Shown here one piece after another: positions 1 through 44,263 of a DNA stretch of 64,000 bases (positions within the stretch are counted from its first letter, which is position 1; every line of letters begins with the position of its first letter). Source of the DNA: Acanthochromis polyacanthus (Eukaryota; Chordata; Actinopteri; Pomacentridae); NCBI RefSeq assembly GCF_021347895.1, contig NC_067117.1, positions 37,529,567 to 37,593,566 of the forward strand, given 5' to 3'. The position numbers were made by a program, and so were the translations under genes. The notes under the pieces are model-generated. The model was not told where the DNA came from and ran no database searches. It worked only from the letters and a program-made list of their open reading frames with translations.

Positions 1-2090
1 ACAAATAGAAATTTGTACCTGATGGCAGATTGTATATAATTTATGTTTAATGTGGTGGTGTCAGATCAGAAAATTTCAGTTTTATGCCAATTATTGTAAC
101 CTCCCCCTGAGAATCTTTAGAAATGTCAGTATGGGTCTTTCTGGAAGGAAACTGTAAACATCACATTTTGTTGTTTAGTTAATTAGCTGCATGAAAAGCC
201 CAAATAATTTGAGTCAGTCTCTGGGGGCCATGAATATTCATATATATGCAGCACAACTGAAATACATCAGCATGTCTGATTGTTTGACAAACATAAACAA
301 GGGCCTGATTTTTAGTAGTTTCTCAGAGTGCAGCTGTTCATTGTGTGGAGCTACTATTAGAAACTGAATGAGACTAGACTTCAAGATAACTATGTTAGAT
401 TTCTGGGTAAGAGGCTTTAAAAATAAGGAGAATGCTAGTGGCTCTAAAGTAAAAAACACAAGTGAAGAAACACCTTTTGCCACTATCTTTTGTGGAATAA
501 TGTGTATTTTTTAAATATGTATAACTGTCACTTAAACATCAATAAGCAGGCAGGAAAATTCCATTGCAAACTTTCATGTTGACACTTATTTTAAGCTCTA
601 GATTACACCTCCAAAGAATGCTGTTCACAAGTTGTGACATGTTCTGACCACTGCTATTAACTCCACCTCCTGACTGAAAAAAATTAAACTTAGAGGAACT
701 GAAACATGCAGGTAAAGTTCTTCTTAAAGATGGAAGTGAACAGGAAACCTGAAAGGTCCTGTTGCTGCAACATTCATGAAGATATGACTGATTGTGTTTA
801 TCCAAAATATATATTTTTTCACAGACATGCCGTCACTTGTATGAGATTCATGATCAGAGACAAATTCTATTTTAGTCTGACAGTTTCACAGCAGGTGAAC
901 ATCTGATTCCAGTATTTACACACATCATTTTGTTTTAGTAAGTGCTTGCTGGCAGCTGTCTACTAGTGTAGTACTAATCTCTTGAGCAACAGCACAAATA
1001 GATGGACGAGTTGGACAACTTCTATAGCACACATGCAAGGGATTTAGTTATGGTTTGTAAGTCAACCAGCTCATCCCCCAGATGTGTTGTTGAGTGTTGT
1101 GGGGGCAGGGAACATAATCAGACAAGCCTCACCCTCACGTTTCTCAGTCAATAGAAAAATAGACGCACAGATAAATGCAGATTATTATCTTGATTAAGTA
1201 AATTAGACTGTTAAAGCTGAAAAGCGTTTTCTGGAAGTTTATGGCTCAGTATATTTAAAACTCCTATTTTACATCAAATTATAATTAAATGCATTTTCAG
1301 TCTGTCAGGGTCCCTGCCTGCCCCCCTTTCTGTCTGTTGTTCTGTCTTCCTCTCTCCTTCTCTTCCTCATTCTCTCTTCAGCCTTCTCTCTCTCTCTCTC
1401 TCGCTGTCTCCCTTTTGACTCTGTCTCTCTCGAAACCACCTCTCTCCTATCTGTGTCTCTCCTGTCTGTGTCTCTCCTGTCTCCGTCTCTCCTGTTCTGT
1501 CTCAGTCTCTCATCCTCCTCTTCTTCCCAGTCTGTCTGTCTACCGCTCTTTCTCTTGGTCTCTTGCTCAGTTCGGTAAAGTTGGAAAGATATTGACAGAT
1601 TCGGACTTTCAGCATCAATAACTCATTAGATATACGTTGTTAAAACATAAACAATGCCTTTTTCCCGTCGTTGTAAGGTAGTGTTACACGAGTTACATAC
1701 CGGGATAGACACAACAGTATAGTTTTTAACAGTATAGTTTTTAACAATTATGTAGGAGAAGTGGGTGTCCCCGTTTACTTCATCACTTTGTCTCTTAACC
1801 TCGTCGAACCTGATTAATTTTACAGCACCACAAATGGCGGATCAACCCGCAGGTATATAACATGCATGAATTCACTCCAAACTTAGGGCACAGCAAAAGA
1901 ACTGCAAGCTCATACACCACACATGAAAACGCACCACAAGATCGGGTATGGGGAGTCAGAGCACAGATGATACTAAAAGGGGAAGTGACCCAAACAAAAC
2001 AAAACATAAAACAAAAGACAAGAATAAGGAGTTAGTTCGCCCGCACAAGTTCTTTATACTTTCCCACAGCTATAGTGTATTACTGGGCGA
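1..2090. other. intergenic DNA without a recognisable gene
   Basis: No open frame here resembles a known protein and none is flanked by convincing splice sites. The only clear structure is a pyrimidine-rich CT tract around 1320-1545. The rest is AT-rich unique-looking sequence. I see no exon of a gene upstream of the DNase gene. Confidence 0.5.
1320..1545. repeat. CT-rich simple-sequence tract
   Basis: An imperfect pyrimidine tract built of TCTC, TCTG and CCTG units. An open frame through it encodes Ser/Leu-rich low-complexity sequence that I treat as an artefact. Confidence 0.7.
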
Positions 2091-2475
2091 ACTATCCATC
2101 CATCCATTCTCTATACACCGCTTTATCCTCACTAGGGTCGCGGGGGGTCCTGGAGCCTATCCCAGCTGACTCGGGCGAAGGCAGGGGACACCCTGGACAG
2201 GTCGCCAGTCTGTCACAGGGCTACATATACAGACAAACAATCACTCTCACATTCACACCTACGGGCAATTTAGAGTTATCAATTAACCTCAGCATATTTT
2301 TGGACTGGGGCTGCACAGTGATGTAGTGGTTAGCACTTTCACCTTGCAGCAAGAAGATCTCCGGTTAAAATCCCAGGGTGGGCCTTGGATCTTTCTGCAT
2401 GGAGTTTGCATGTTCTCCCTGTGCATGCGTGGGTTTTCTCCGGGTACTCCGGCTTCCTCCCACAGTCCAAAAATT
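2091..2475 (-). mobile_element. tRNA-derived SINE with inverted 5' half
   Basis: 2091-2306 is the 3' half of a common teleost SINE on the minus strand: it begins at the ATGG-repeat tail (read as CATCCATCCATT) and runs up to the internal CAGTCCAAA motif. It joins directly to 2307-2475, the 5' half of the same family on the plus strand, with the GTAGTGGTTAGCAC head and ending again at CACAGTCCAAAAA. The halves together make one near-complete copy with its 5' part inverted, the layout produced by twin priming during LINE-mediated integration. A full-length reference copy lies at 5559-5912. Two independent insertions are possible but would need matching breakpoints. Confidence 0.7.
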
Positions 2476-2599
2476 TGGATTTTAGGTCTTTATTGACTTT
2501 TTAATAGTTTTTAAACTGTAAATATTAGCCTTTTTGCTCAATAGCTCGCAGGTCATGTGACCTATTGACCCCAAACCAGTGCAGAATGATAGTTCTACT

Positions 2600-2780
2600 A
2601 AGAGTCTGTCCGAGACATTGCCCGTCACTTTAATGTCAACATCACCACCATTTACCGTCTTCAGCGTCGATACAACACCACACAGAGCACCGATGACCTT
2701 CCCCAAAGCGGACAGACTCTCCAGCTTGCAGACGTCCGATGGCTTGGTTCCTCTCAATTTGGTTTAAGCGTGGCATAGTT
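2600..2780. pseudogene. Tc1-like transposase N-terminal relic with internal inversion
   Basis: On the minus strand, 2775 to about 2705 encodes a typical Tc1 start with the motifs MPRLNQIERN and GRLQAGESVR. The continuation of the same domain (SVRDIARHFNVN then TIYRLQRRYNTT) is read instead on the plus strand from 2602. The two pieces share the 12-base word AGAGTCTGTCCG, so the gene start has been inverted relative to the rest at a microhomology. No catalytic domain remains. This is a dead relic of the DNA-binding helix-turn-helix region. Confidence 0.65.
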
Positions 2781-5384
2781 AAACAGCAAGTGAAATGCCC
2801 ATGATCTTGAATGAAATTTATACCCACTGAAGGTGTCGATAAATTGTGCATATTCAACTGCACGTGCAAAGTGTGAATCATGTCCACATCATCAATGCAT
2901 TGGTGTATTGCGACGAGTCGTTTTCCGTTTTCCGTTTTCACACCAACCTTACAAAACCCAACAGAAAATGTTAAGAACACACCATGCATTTTTGTTTTGG
3001 GAAACCAAATTTAATTTTTCATCGGGTAAAAGAAACTTGCGTTTCTTTTGCGTGTGAGTATACTTCAAGCTATTTATTTAGTGTAAATATTAGCCATACA
3101 ATTCGATAGTTAACAGTTAAGTTGAGTCAGTTTCTTAAAACATCGCTGTATAATACATCTGCGAATGCAGCGCTTTATTTTTTAAGCCGGAAATAGTTGC
3201 TGCGTATCGGTCGTGCATTTACCGTAAGCTGACGGTAAGAGTGCACTGAAAATGTAGGAGCGGCTGGCTTGACTACGGAGAAACGAGAGGTGGCTGGCTT
3301 GACCGCAGTACAGGAAATTGGCGTCTTCTCCGGCAAACAGCCAACTTCCTTTTTAAAGGAAAATGCCCAGGAGAAGGGCAACACCACGCGGTGTCATATG
3401 CTACAGTAGACAATGTGCTACAAGCCCATTTTTATTAAAAGTCGCTGTCTCTTAAGCTGCAGAAACAATGTTGGTGTTAATGCGCAGCCGACTGTGCGAA
3501 GAGTGAACAAGGACTGTCTGCAAATTGAGAAGAGAGACACGACACAAATATTCAGTAACTGAACTCTTATACACTATAGTGTCACCAAAATCACTGCAGC
3601 CTTCAACTGGCTCCTGTTGATTATACTACAACACTTGGTTTGGTATATAAAAAAAAATAAAAATCTGAATTTTAAGGAATTTTTATAGGTAAAAAAATCA
3701 ATAGTTTCACTCATGTACTGTAGTGTCACCAAATTTACTACAGAAACAAAGGTTAAATGCAAAGATACTAAAAACATCCCATGACATGAATGGCATTATA
3801 AATAAAAAGTAGATAAACACAGCAGAGTTCAGAGTACATTTCTCATAATAAATGTGGTACCTTCATAATCATCTCACATTTCCTGTGCCTCTTAAATATC
3901 ACCCTTTCTTAAAAGGTGTGAAGTATAAAAAGCTATTCAGTGCCAAACCATTTGTGGATATTTTTTCCAGCTCTAACCAGGGCAAGAATATATCATTAGA
4001 AAAATAAAACATTGTGGCTCTTAACTAACCGCCCAGTAGTACCACTGCAAATTGGGCAACTGTAATCCTCCCCTGTCATGAGGGAAATACAAAAGAGAGA
4101 GTCTGAGTCTTGGCTTCCTGCTATTCCAAAGAAAATTTAACAAAAACTTTCTGACTTTAAGGAAAAATGAAGGAGTGGGAGCTAATGGCCTATTCTTCCC
4201 ACTATAGAGGCAATGTCGTCTACCTTGTTGAGCTAAGATTGTGGATCTTTGGGGTTATTTTGATGCCTAGGTAATCAAATCCCTCTCTCCCTTCATTAAA
4301 CAAAGTGCTTTTAAACAGCAGTTTTCCCTTTGCACAGTAGCAGTAAAAACATTTCTTGTAAATCTCAACCTAAACATTAATGTAATCAAATCACATAAAA
4401 CCAAACGTTTTATCTAGTTTATTATAGAGTTACCCCTCGAGTCCAGAGCCAGGATCTTTATAACAGGAACCTTCCCAGCACCAGCAAGTTAACATTTATA
4501 CATCTGTATTCTTATTTTTCTCTGAACAGGTGCCAGCAGAAACATTTTTCTTTTATCAGGGAGCAGAATAAGCAGTCTGTTCAGTAGTAGCTGTCCCTGT
4601 CAGAGTGAGGCGAAGTGGTCAAACGCAAAAAAAAGTACACAGCTGGGAATGACTGTGCAGAAGACTTTTTAGTCTGTGAAGTCCTTCTTTGTACTTCTTT
4701 TTCTATTTTGGCCTATTTAGGCTTTAATATATAGGACAGATGGAGAGTGACAGGAAACGTGGGTAGAAGAACAAATGGCTGTGGGTCGGACTCAAACCCA
4801 TGACCGTGGCGTCAGGGACTAGTCCCGGTTTATATAGTCACACACAAAACCTTGCAGTGATGCAGGTTGAGGCTCCTACATGCCGTCATTCATTGCAATC
4901 CTAAGAACGTTCCTCAGATAAACATCTTCCACAATACTTATCAGAATTCTGTCTGTAGCTAACTACTTTGCTACAGCATTAGCTTGTCTTGTTTTAGTTT
5001 ATCTCTATTTATCCCACAAGCTGCATCCAACCAGTCTGTCAAAGCCTCCCTCCACTGTTAGTTTGGATGAGACATGAAGTCCATCCCAAGTCCTGGTCAA
5101 CATCCAGCCCTTCTGTGATCCATGGTTTGTCTGTCTGTGTATTCAGAACCAGTGAGCAACAGACTTTCGCATGTAGTGACCCTCTGTGATGAATAAGTGA
5201 GACTATATCTCTTTCTCTGGTCGTTCATTGAACCTTCACACAGGCTACTGTGGGCTGTAGCCATTGCCAAAAATAATTACAAAAACCCTATTACTTAGCT
5301 CCAGAATTATCTGCTGTTCCCAGCTCTCTCTTTCTCTCGACACATACACCGGACTCTGAGCCAATCAGAGGTGAGCTAACTAAA
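2781..5384. other. intergenic DNA, no gene seen
   Basis: AT-rich sequence without recognisable coding exons. A weak short repeat occurs at 3579-3596 and 3720-3738 (TAGTGTCACCAAA). A SINE-like stretch at 4690-4840 is listed separately. Confidence 0.45.
4690..4840. repeat. probable SINE-like interspersed repeat
   Basis: The stretch GGCCTATTTAGGCTTTAATA, then GGAGAGTGACAGGAAACGTG, then a tRNA-like GGGTCGGACTCAAACCC resembles a common fish interspersed repeat in which an animal-tRNA-like segment is read on the opposite strand. I recognise the pattern but cannot name the family or fix its ends. Confidence 0.4.
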
Positions 5385-5505
5385 CATGGAGCACCCGGTG
5401 AGAACCCAGCAGGGAGAATAGGTAAGTTCCACACAGAAAGACTCCAGGCCCAGATTCAAATCTAGGACTTTCTAGGTGTAAGGGGACAGTGCTAACCACT
5501 GCCGT
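5385..5505 (-). repeat. fragment of the ATGG-tail SINE
   Basis: Minus-strand fragment of the 5' half of the family represented at 5559-5912. The shared words are CCCAGATTCAAATC (the complement of the B box region) and GTGCTAACCACTGCCGT (the complement of the head). It is separated from the full copy by only about 50 bases. Confidence 0.5.
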
Positions 5506-5558
5506 CCTATAAAGTAACATATAAACATTAAATAAAAATGTTCAAGATAAGCAGAAGT

Positions 5559-5912
5559 AGGGCTACACAGTAGTGGCGTAGTGGTTAGTACTTTTGCCTT
5601 GCAGCGAGAAGATCTCCGGTTCGAATCCGAATGTGCATGGAGTTTGCATGTTCTTCCTGTGCATGCATGGGATTTCTCCAGGTACTCCGGTTTCCTCCCA
5701 CAGTCCAAAGATATGCTGCTATTGATTATTCTAAACTGCCTGTAGGTGTGAATGCGAGTGTGAGTGTTTGTCTGTATATGTGGCCCTGCGACAGACTGGC
5801 GACCTGTCCAGGGTGTCCCCTGCCTTCGCCCGAGTCAGCTGGGATAGGCTCCGACACCCCCCGTGACCCTAGTGAGGATGAAGCAGTGTATAGAGAATGG
5901 ATGGATGGATAA
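5559..5912 (+). mobile_element. full-length tRNA-derived SINE with ATGG tail
   Basis: Starts at GGGCTACACAGTAG and has RNA polymerase III-like boxes: A-box-like TGGCGTAGTGG near 5575 and B box GGTTCGAATCC near 5620. The body contains CATGGAGTTTGCATGTTC, CTCCCACAGTCCAAAG and CGACCTGTCCAGGGTGTCCC, and it ends in an (ATGG)n tail near 5900-5910. Partial copies occur at 2091-2475, 5385-5505, 27423-27580 and 35628-35950. The tRNA-like head is part of the SINE, not a functional tRNA gene. Confidence 0.75.
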
Positions 5913-7309
5913 GCAGATGCACATCAAAATTGTGCATAAATACAGCACAGCAATTGTGTTTAGTTACTTTTCACCACTAAAAATCCTTTTTTTGTCTTAC
6001 GTCAAAGTCAGTGGCTGCTCTATCAAACTTTAGTATAATAAAATATATACTGTGCTGTATAGAGCTGTTTGACATTCATGTATTTATTTTTCTCTGCACT
6101 TAGTTTCTTTTTCCTTCAAAAGGGACATTTCTTTAGAGTTATGAAGTAAAAGACAGACTACAATGGTGTCCATATGATCCACTGACAGACTGGTGCTTAA
6201 AGCTAATTATACAGTGCAATGTTGGTACAGTATGTCCTATGTTGATGTAAAGCAGATGGCTGCATGTAGACTCAATGAAGACAGGGATTTGGGACGAGGT
6301 TTTGTAAAGGCAGTGACTGTTGAAACAAGTCTTCTGCTTTGTGGAAGCACTAATCTCAACAGTAGTCTGTCTGGAAGAAATTTGGAATTTAGAAAGCTGT
6401 TAATTCCTTTGATACATTAATGACTCATCAGTAACACAAATGTAATGTTTTTAATGTGAACTTAGTTTTTAAAAAGGCTAATTAAAGAGCTGTTATTTTT
6501 AATTCAGTTCATGACTCTTTTTGCAACTTTGCCACAAATTGGCAGATTGTATTGAAATGTACAGTTTATATTTAACTTATAAAGCCATGTAATACCTGCT
6601 CAAATTCAGTAGTCCACACATGGAGGATGTTGGAGCAGGATGGATTAGCTATACACCTTTATAGGTGTGTTTGTTTTTATTTTCTTACTTAAGTATAACC
6701 TACCATAAGTTTTTTTTGTGTGTGTGTTTCATATTTTCATTCCTCATTGTATTTGAAATGTTCTAGTTGTTTGATTTAACATATTTATTTTCATTTTACT
6801 GTTCTTCTACCTTTAGTGATTTCTGGACTACTCCTCTCTAATGATGATTTAGCAACAGTCAACAGTAACTGAAAGAAATAGCAAATAAATGACATAAATT
6901 CCCCCTAATAATTTTTGATATTAATAAATTTAAATTTAAATTTTGCTAAACGTCTTTGACATTGTATATGTTTTATGATGCCTCCTTTCAGGTGTCAAGC
7001 ACTGCCATCTATGTAATATACGTGCATTACTGTTGTTTCTTCATTGAAATGAAGGTGAAACACGTGTTGCATAAAAGGACAAAACACCGAGACAGGCTGC
7101 CAACTGACTTTTATCTTTATAGCCTGCACTTAAATCACAACAAATATTTTCTTTTCCTTTGAAGCCTGATACTCAGGACTTTAACATAGAGCTTGTTTAC
7201 TATGTATACTGTAATATCACGCATGTCTGGGCATGTTTAGAAACAACAGACTTATTAAAATTCCCTAAATATATTCTTTTCTTTTCCATCAAGTTTTCAT
7301 TCTGTGCAG
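5913..7309. other. 5' flank of the DNase gene
   Basis: AT-rich DNA with no recognisable coding exon. It should contain the promoter and any non-coding first exon of the DNase gene, because a splice acceptor (TTCTGTGCAG) ends at 7309, five bases before the start codon. I cannot place the transcription start. Confidence 0.4.
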
Positions 7310-7314
7310 CCATC

Positions 7315-34623
<27,309 letters not shown>

Positions 34624-35319
34624 TCTGAATAAAGTGCCAACCAAACAATATATCTCTACCTTAACCCATTATCCACAGAACCACTAATGACTGTATCACT
34701 GTTACAAGCCATGACAACAGTTATTCTGGGTTTGGTGTACTGTACTGAACTATCAATCCTGGATGGCTGCTCTTACTCAATTTTCTGGATGACTACAAAT
34801 ATGCTTCGCCAATATGAACTGAAAGATACGGAGACTTTCCTGTTTTCACTTTAAATTTCGACTGAATCTAAGTATTGAGTTATCCATCCTTTTCATCCAT
34901 GCTACACAAAGGTAAAATTAATTGTGTGGGTTGTGTGTAATTCTTGTCTAGAGTGTTGTTTTTAAATGTAGAAGGCACATTTCACATTTTTGTAATCAAT
35001 CACAGTTCTTCTCAGGAGGTAAAAATCATTTTATTGCCCGTTTTCAAATTTAATCTTCTACTTGTGGAGCACTGAATAAATGTTCTTGTTAATCTTCTGT
35101 CCTAACTGTAGGTGCACAGCTGTGCAGCAGAATAAACATATTTGCAATAAAGGTCAAAGACAGTGGTCACCTTTGAAGTTTTTACTGGAAGCCAGGGTTT
35201 TTGATGGGAGCTATTTTTGTCAGTGTCAAAAAAGCTAATTTAAATCTCAACTACAGTTCTGTTTTTCCTTGACCACAGTTTGCGTGAAGGCATGTCTGAG
35301 ACTCAGAGTTGTGTAGCAG
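34624..35319 (+). other. 3' UTR and flank of the DNase gene
   Basis: AATAAA occurs only five bases after the stop (34628-34633), and again at 35131 and near 35146. The first is probably too close to be the sole signal, so the 35131/35146 pair is a reasonable alternative polyadenylation site, giving a 3' UTR of about 530 bases (inference). Confidence 0.4.
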
Positions 35320-35440
35320 ATGAGATCAAAATAGAGCTTTTTGGAAGTCAGATTAGACACTAAACACTGCACAACAGCGCAAGCATCATCCCTACAGTGA
35401 AGCATGGTGGTGGCAGCATCATGATGTGAGGAACGTTCTT
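35320..35440 (+). pseudogene. Tc1-like transposase relic
   Basis: Encodes DEIKIELFG near 35325 and, after a frame change, [15 protein letters not shown] near 35387-35430. These are the conserved ETK-type and Gly-rich boxes of Tc1 enzymes. No inverted repeats are recognisable. Confidence 0.55.
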
Positions 35441-35627
35441 AGTGAAAAGGTAGAAGGTAAAATAGATACAGAAAAGTACAGGGCAAATATGAATACATTT
35501 ATTTTGCATTTTATTTTAAAAATTATGTTGTACAAATCTGGTTTCTACTTCAATGTTGAAAAGCAGTAAAAGGGGGACATTTCCAAGGAGGCTTCGATAC
35601 TTTTAGACACAGTAAACTGACAACAGT

Positions 35628-35950
35628 ATAACCATCCATCCATCCTCTATAGACCGCTTTGTCCTCTGGTGGGTGGTGGAGAGGCTGGAGTCTATTCTAG
35701 CTGACACAGGGTGAAGGCAGAGTTCATCTGGACAGGACAGCAGTCTATCACAGGGGTCATATGGACTCAGACAATCAAGCACACTCAAATTATTCACATC
35801 TATGGACAATTTAGAATCACCAATTAACCTCAGCGTATCTTTGGACTGTGGGAGCAAGCCAGAGAACCTAGTGAAAACCCGTGCAGTGAGAACATAAAAA
35901 CGCCACACAAGAAGACCCCAGGCCCAGATTCAAACCCAGGACCCTCTAGC
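35628..35950 (-). repeat. diverged ATGG-tail SINE
   Basis: Minus-strand copy of the 5559-5912 family. CCATCCATCCATCC (tail) is followed by GGACAATTTAGAATCACC, ATCTTTGGACTGTGGGAG and CCCAGATTCAAACCC (complement of the B box). Confidence 0.6.
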
Positions 35951-35954
35951 TGTG

Positions 35955-36960
35955 AGAAAATTATGGAATCATGAAAAAAACAACAAACACAACGCACCAC
36001 TAGTACTTTTTTACACCACTTCTGGCTTTTGTAACAGCTTGTAGTCTCTGTTACTCGTTAAGTCCATGCCTCAAGCAGTACTCTTAATCAATCTGGCTCC
36101 AACTTGAAAAATGATGTCATCCTCCCCAAACATCCTTTCAACTGATGGAATAGGAAACGTGTCCAAAATATCAACGTAAACTTACGCATTTATTGAAGAT
36201 GTAATGACAGCCATCTAACCAGTGGCTTTACCTGACATGCAACTTCAGATCATCAATGAATGTGGAAATTTGCATGTTTTCTTCAAGCAGTCATTTTCAT
36301 AAATCTCATTGGAATGGCATCAAACCAGCTTCATCACCTTGCCCAATGCAGACTAGCGATTCATCACTGATTGCGACTTTCATCCAGTCATCCCCTGCCC
36401 ATGATCGCTTTTCCTTAACCCATTGCAACCTTGTTTTTTTTCTGTTTCGGTGTTAGTGATGGCTTTCGTTTAGCATTTCTCTATGTAAATCTCATTTTCT
36501 TTAGGTTGGTTTCTTACAGTTCGGTCACAGACATTGACTCCAGTTTCCGCCCATCTGTCCCTTATTTATTGCGGTGCATTTTCTGCTATTGCTTTAAGTT
36601 TTCTGTCTTGACACTTTATCTTCCTTGATCTACCAGTATGCTTCCCTTCTACAGCTTTCCCATGTCGTTTGTACTTTGTAGAGATTTTGCACATCTGACT
36701 ATGCTCAACCAAGATCTTTTGCAACATTCCATGATGATTTACCTTCTTTAAGAAGTTTGATAATCCTCTTCTTTGTTTGAGTTGACATCTCTGGTGCTGG
36801 AGCCATAATTCATGCCAATCCACTTGGTGCAGCAGCTCTCCAAGGTGTGAGATTCCTTTTTAACTGCAGACTAATGAGCAGATTTAATCTGATGCAGGTT
36901 TTAGTTTTGGAAATGGAAACATACAGGGTGGTTCAATAAATCCTGACACAGATGAGGCAG
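35955..36960 (-). pseudogene. decayed Tc1-like element and transposase
   Basis: The minus strand begins at about 36830 with MAPAPEMSTQTKKRI and continues with IKLLKEGKSS, an Arg/Lys-rich middle, KVAISDESLVCIGQG and CVSLRYFGHVS-type fragments, broken by many stops and frameshifts. The upstream words CACCTTGGAGAGCTGCTGCA and the outer ATTATGGAATCATGAAAAA resemble a fish Tc1 family I recognise. This is a heavily mutated fossil between the DNase gene and tma7. Confidence 0.55.
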
Positions 36961-37541
36961 TTAAAATGGTGTAAAAGAAAAACTTGATTACAGTTATCAC
37001 TCAAAATGTTCGTTGATAGTTGGGCTTCTTGACTATTTTTTCCCCCCTCCGTTGACCAAGAATTAAAATAACATGCTGTAATTACAAAAAACTTTACTGG
37101 TATGTTTTTCTTTACAATACAACAAAATCTTCTGCAGATTTGTATTTCCGATTATTTTTTAACATGGACACAAAACAAAATAAAACAGAAATCAGGATTT
37201 TTTTCACACTTTCCATTTGTAAAACTACAGACCTTCATTTCTATATTTGAAAATTTTGGTCAATGCAAATGCCTCCTGAAAAATCAGTGTGAAACCTCTA
37301 ATTAAGCATCATTAGGGAGTGATGGTTTGTGTAGTGGGTCTGACCAGCAACAGGTGCTCCTGCCCTTAAAATTGTGAAAATTGTTAAATTAATTTCTTGT
37401 ACTTGTACTGGATGAACTCAGCACTGATTCAGGTCTTGACTTGGACTAGGTTCCTGTCTAACAGAGAAAAACATACTGGAATCTTTCAGCATACAGAAGC
37501 AGGAAGCAAAGCCATGAGCAAACTAATACAGTCATCAGATT

Positions 37542-42443
<4,902 letters not shown>

Positions 42444-42674
42444 ATTTACAGCTGGTTGAAAAGATATATAGAGGAAAGAAATAAATTTGTATCGAACACG
42501 GAGGACTAAGCCGCACTGCGAGGACCCCGGTGAACTCTAACCCGGAAACAGGACGACCGTTATATGCCTGAACGAAAACTACTGTTAGTGGTCTCAGTTA
42601 GCATCAAGATGAGAGCAAACTAAGAAACTTTATCCACGTGGCATGTGTGCTCGGAAAGGATTCAAGAAAACAGG
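42444..42674. promoter_or_regulatory. probable bidirectional promoter of tma7 and ccdc51
   Basis: Divergent start region. tma7 begins at 42443 on the minus strand, and a non-coding first exon of ccdc51 probably ends at 42674 (AAACAG then GTATGT). It contains the ETS-type motif CCGGAAAC near 42541 and a locally GC-rich block (42500-42560), with no TATA box seen in either direction. The boundaries are inferred. Confidence 0.55.
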
Positions 42675-43350
42675 TATGTTTCTCTGGATATTTTGTTGTG
42701 TGAGTGAAATAGACAGGATTCTTCAGATTGTTTTACATTGTTGAAAAGTCAGCACTGGCTAACTGTAGCGGCGTGGAGCTAAACGTTAGTCAGTTGAGAG
42801 TGATGCAGCTAACCTTGAAGGAAAAATTGAAATTTAATTTTACCAAAGAAGTCGCTGTAAACTGTGTGTTCCTCCAGTCTGTGTGATGTATCATTCAGTA
42901 TATTGGTATTTTCCGTGTTGAAATTATCCATCATGCTGAATGTGCAGTCCATATTAATTACGTTTTCTTGCAGTGTAGCAGTTTGATGTGTGTAGGAAGT
43001 TAGCCTTGAAAATGCCTATAACTTGTCGCTTTCGTCTGATCTTAAATTAAAAGACAATAAGGTCCTTGTTAATTGCTGTCACAAATACATCTCTGGATTG
43101 ACTTTGCTCTGTATTTTGAACGTAATAGTTGCATTTCAGCATGTAAACAATCAGGTTTTGTCAAACGTAAAGAACATGTGGTTTTTAATTTGAACCCCCC
43201 TGGATTGCTTAGTGTTATCAAAAATATTTAACGAATCTGAATAAAATTTACCCATTGTAATTTTCTCCCCTTTTCCTCACAGATGCCCATTCCAGTGTTT
43301 GCCCTGTAGCTGCAGTGGTGAGGAACTCTGACTGTTTTTAAGCTGCACTT

Positions 43351-44263
43351 ATGACTGCTGCCCTTCTCAATGAGGTACTTCTACACTGAAATGTGGAGCA
43401 GTTTTAAAAATGTTTTCATTGTGATGCCAAGATAGGGGCACTGGAAATCCAGGGGTGCCACTAAAATACCATAGTCCATAACTAAATTTCAAAGGCTTTT
43501 ACTATGCTGTTGTTGTGTATAGTTAAGTGAAAACTATGTGAATATGAGACTTAAGTGATGACACACTTTGGGTTTATGTTTTACAGTTAATGTTAATTAA
43601 TGGTAATTATCTGATGTACATAGACTAATATAAACACAGTGAGCATTTTGGTATTTTGAGGAATCAGCATTGTTTAGGAGAAGAGTATTTGAGGGGGGAA
43701 AATTCACCCATAAACAAGACATCCGTAGTTTATTCAACAGTGAAAATTCTGTCCATGTGTGATGTAACCGATCAAACTACAGCAAATTTATAAAGTTACT
43801 GCCATGTTGTTGTGCATAAATATGCAAAGTTTTCTCCTTTGAAATCACTCAGGATCTTCCTGCTGTTTGATGCTGCAGTTTAATAAACTCAAACTCCTAG
43901 AAGTAGCTGGAAATAACACACAAAAGTTCATCTTTGTTTTTGCGTGTGTGTGCGTGCGTGCGTGTGTGTGTTGTGTTTGTGTGTGTGTGTGTGTGTGTGT
44001 GCGCTGCTGTGAAAAACGCACACAAACTGTCTTTTGTGACTGCTGGTCCACATAGTTATTACTTCTTCCAGTGCTGATTTCATTGCCCTCAAACACTGCA
44101 GTTGAATCCAGTTAAAGTTGGACATACCGTAGGAGTTTTAGTGAATGAACTTCATCTTGATAGATCTGGGGTGGCCACAGGACTGACCAATTAATAAAAA
44201 AATGAGATTTTAGGGTTGCTCATGAGCTGATGATTAACAGTATGTCATGTGCTTTAGGTATAG
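43351..44263 (+). other. short upstream ORF overlapping the ccdc51 start
   Basis: An ATG at 43351, 19 bases before the proposed ccdc51 start and in another frame, reads MTAALLNE to the end of the exon (43374), then GTA TAG in the next exon (44258-44263). It is nine codons plus a stop and overlaps the main start. Another short frame (MPIPVFAL then stop) begins at 43283, the first base after the acceptor. Confidence 0.55.

Noticed and set aside
3579..3738. Repeated TAGTGTCACCAAA word
   Set aside because: Two short copies without termini or further similarity; too little to call an element.
5575..5635. tRNA-like A and B boxes
   Set aside because: Part of a SINE head; no complete cloverleaf, so not annotated as a tRNA gene. 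The same applies near 8171-8222.
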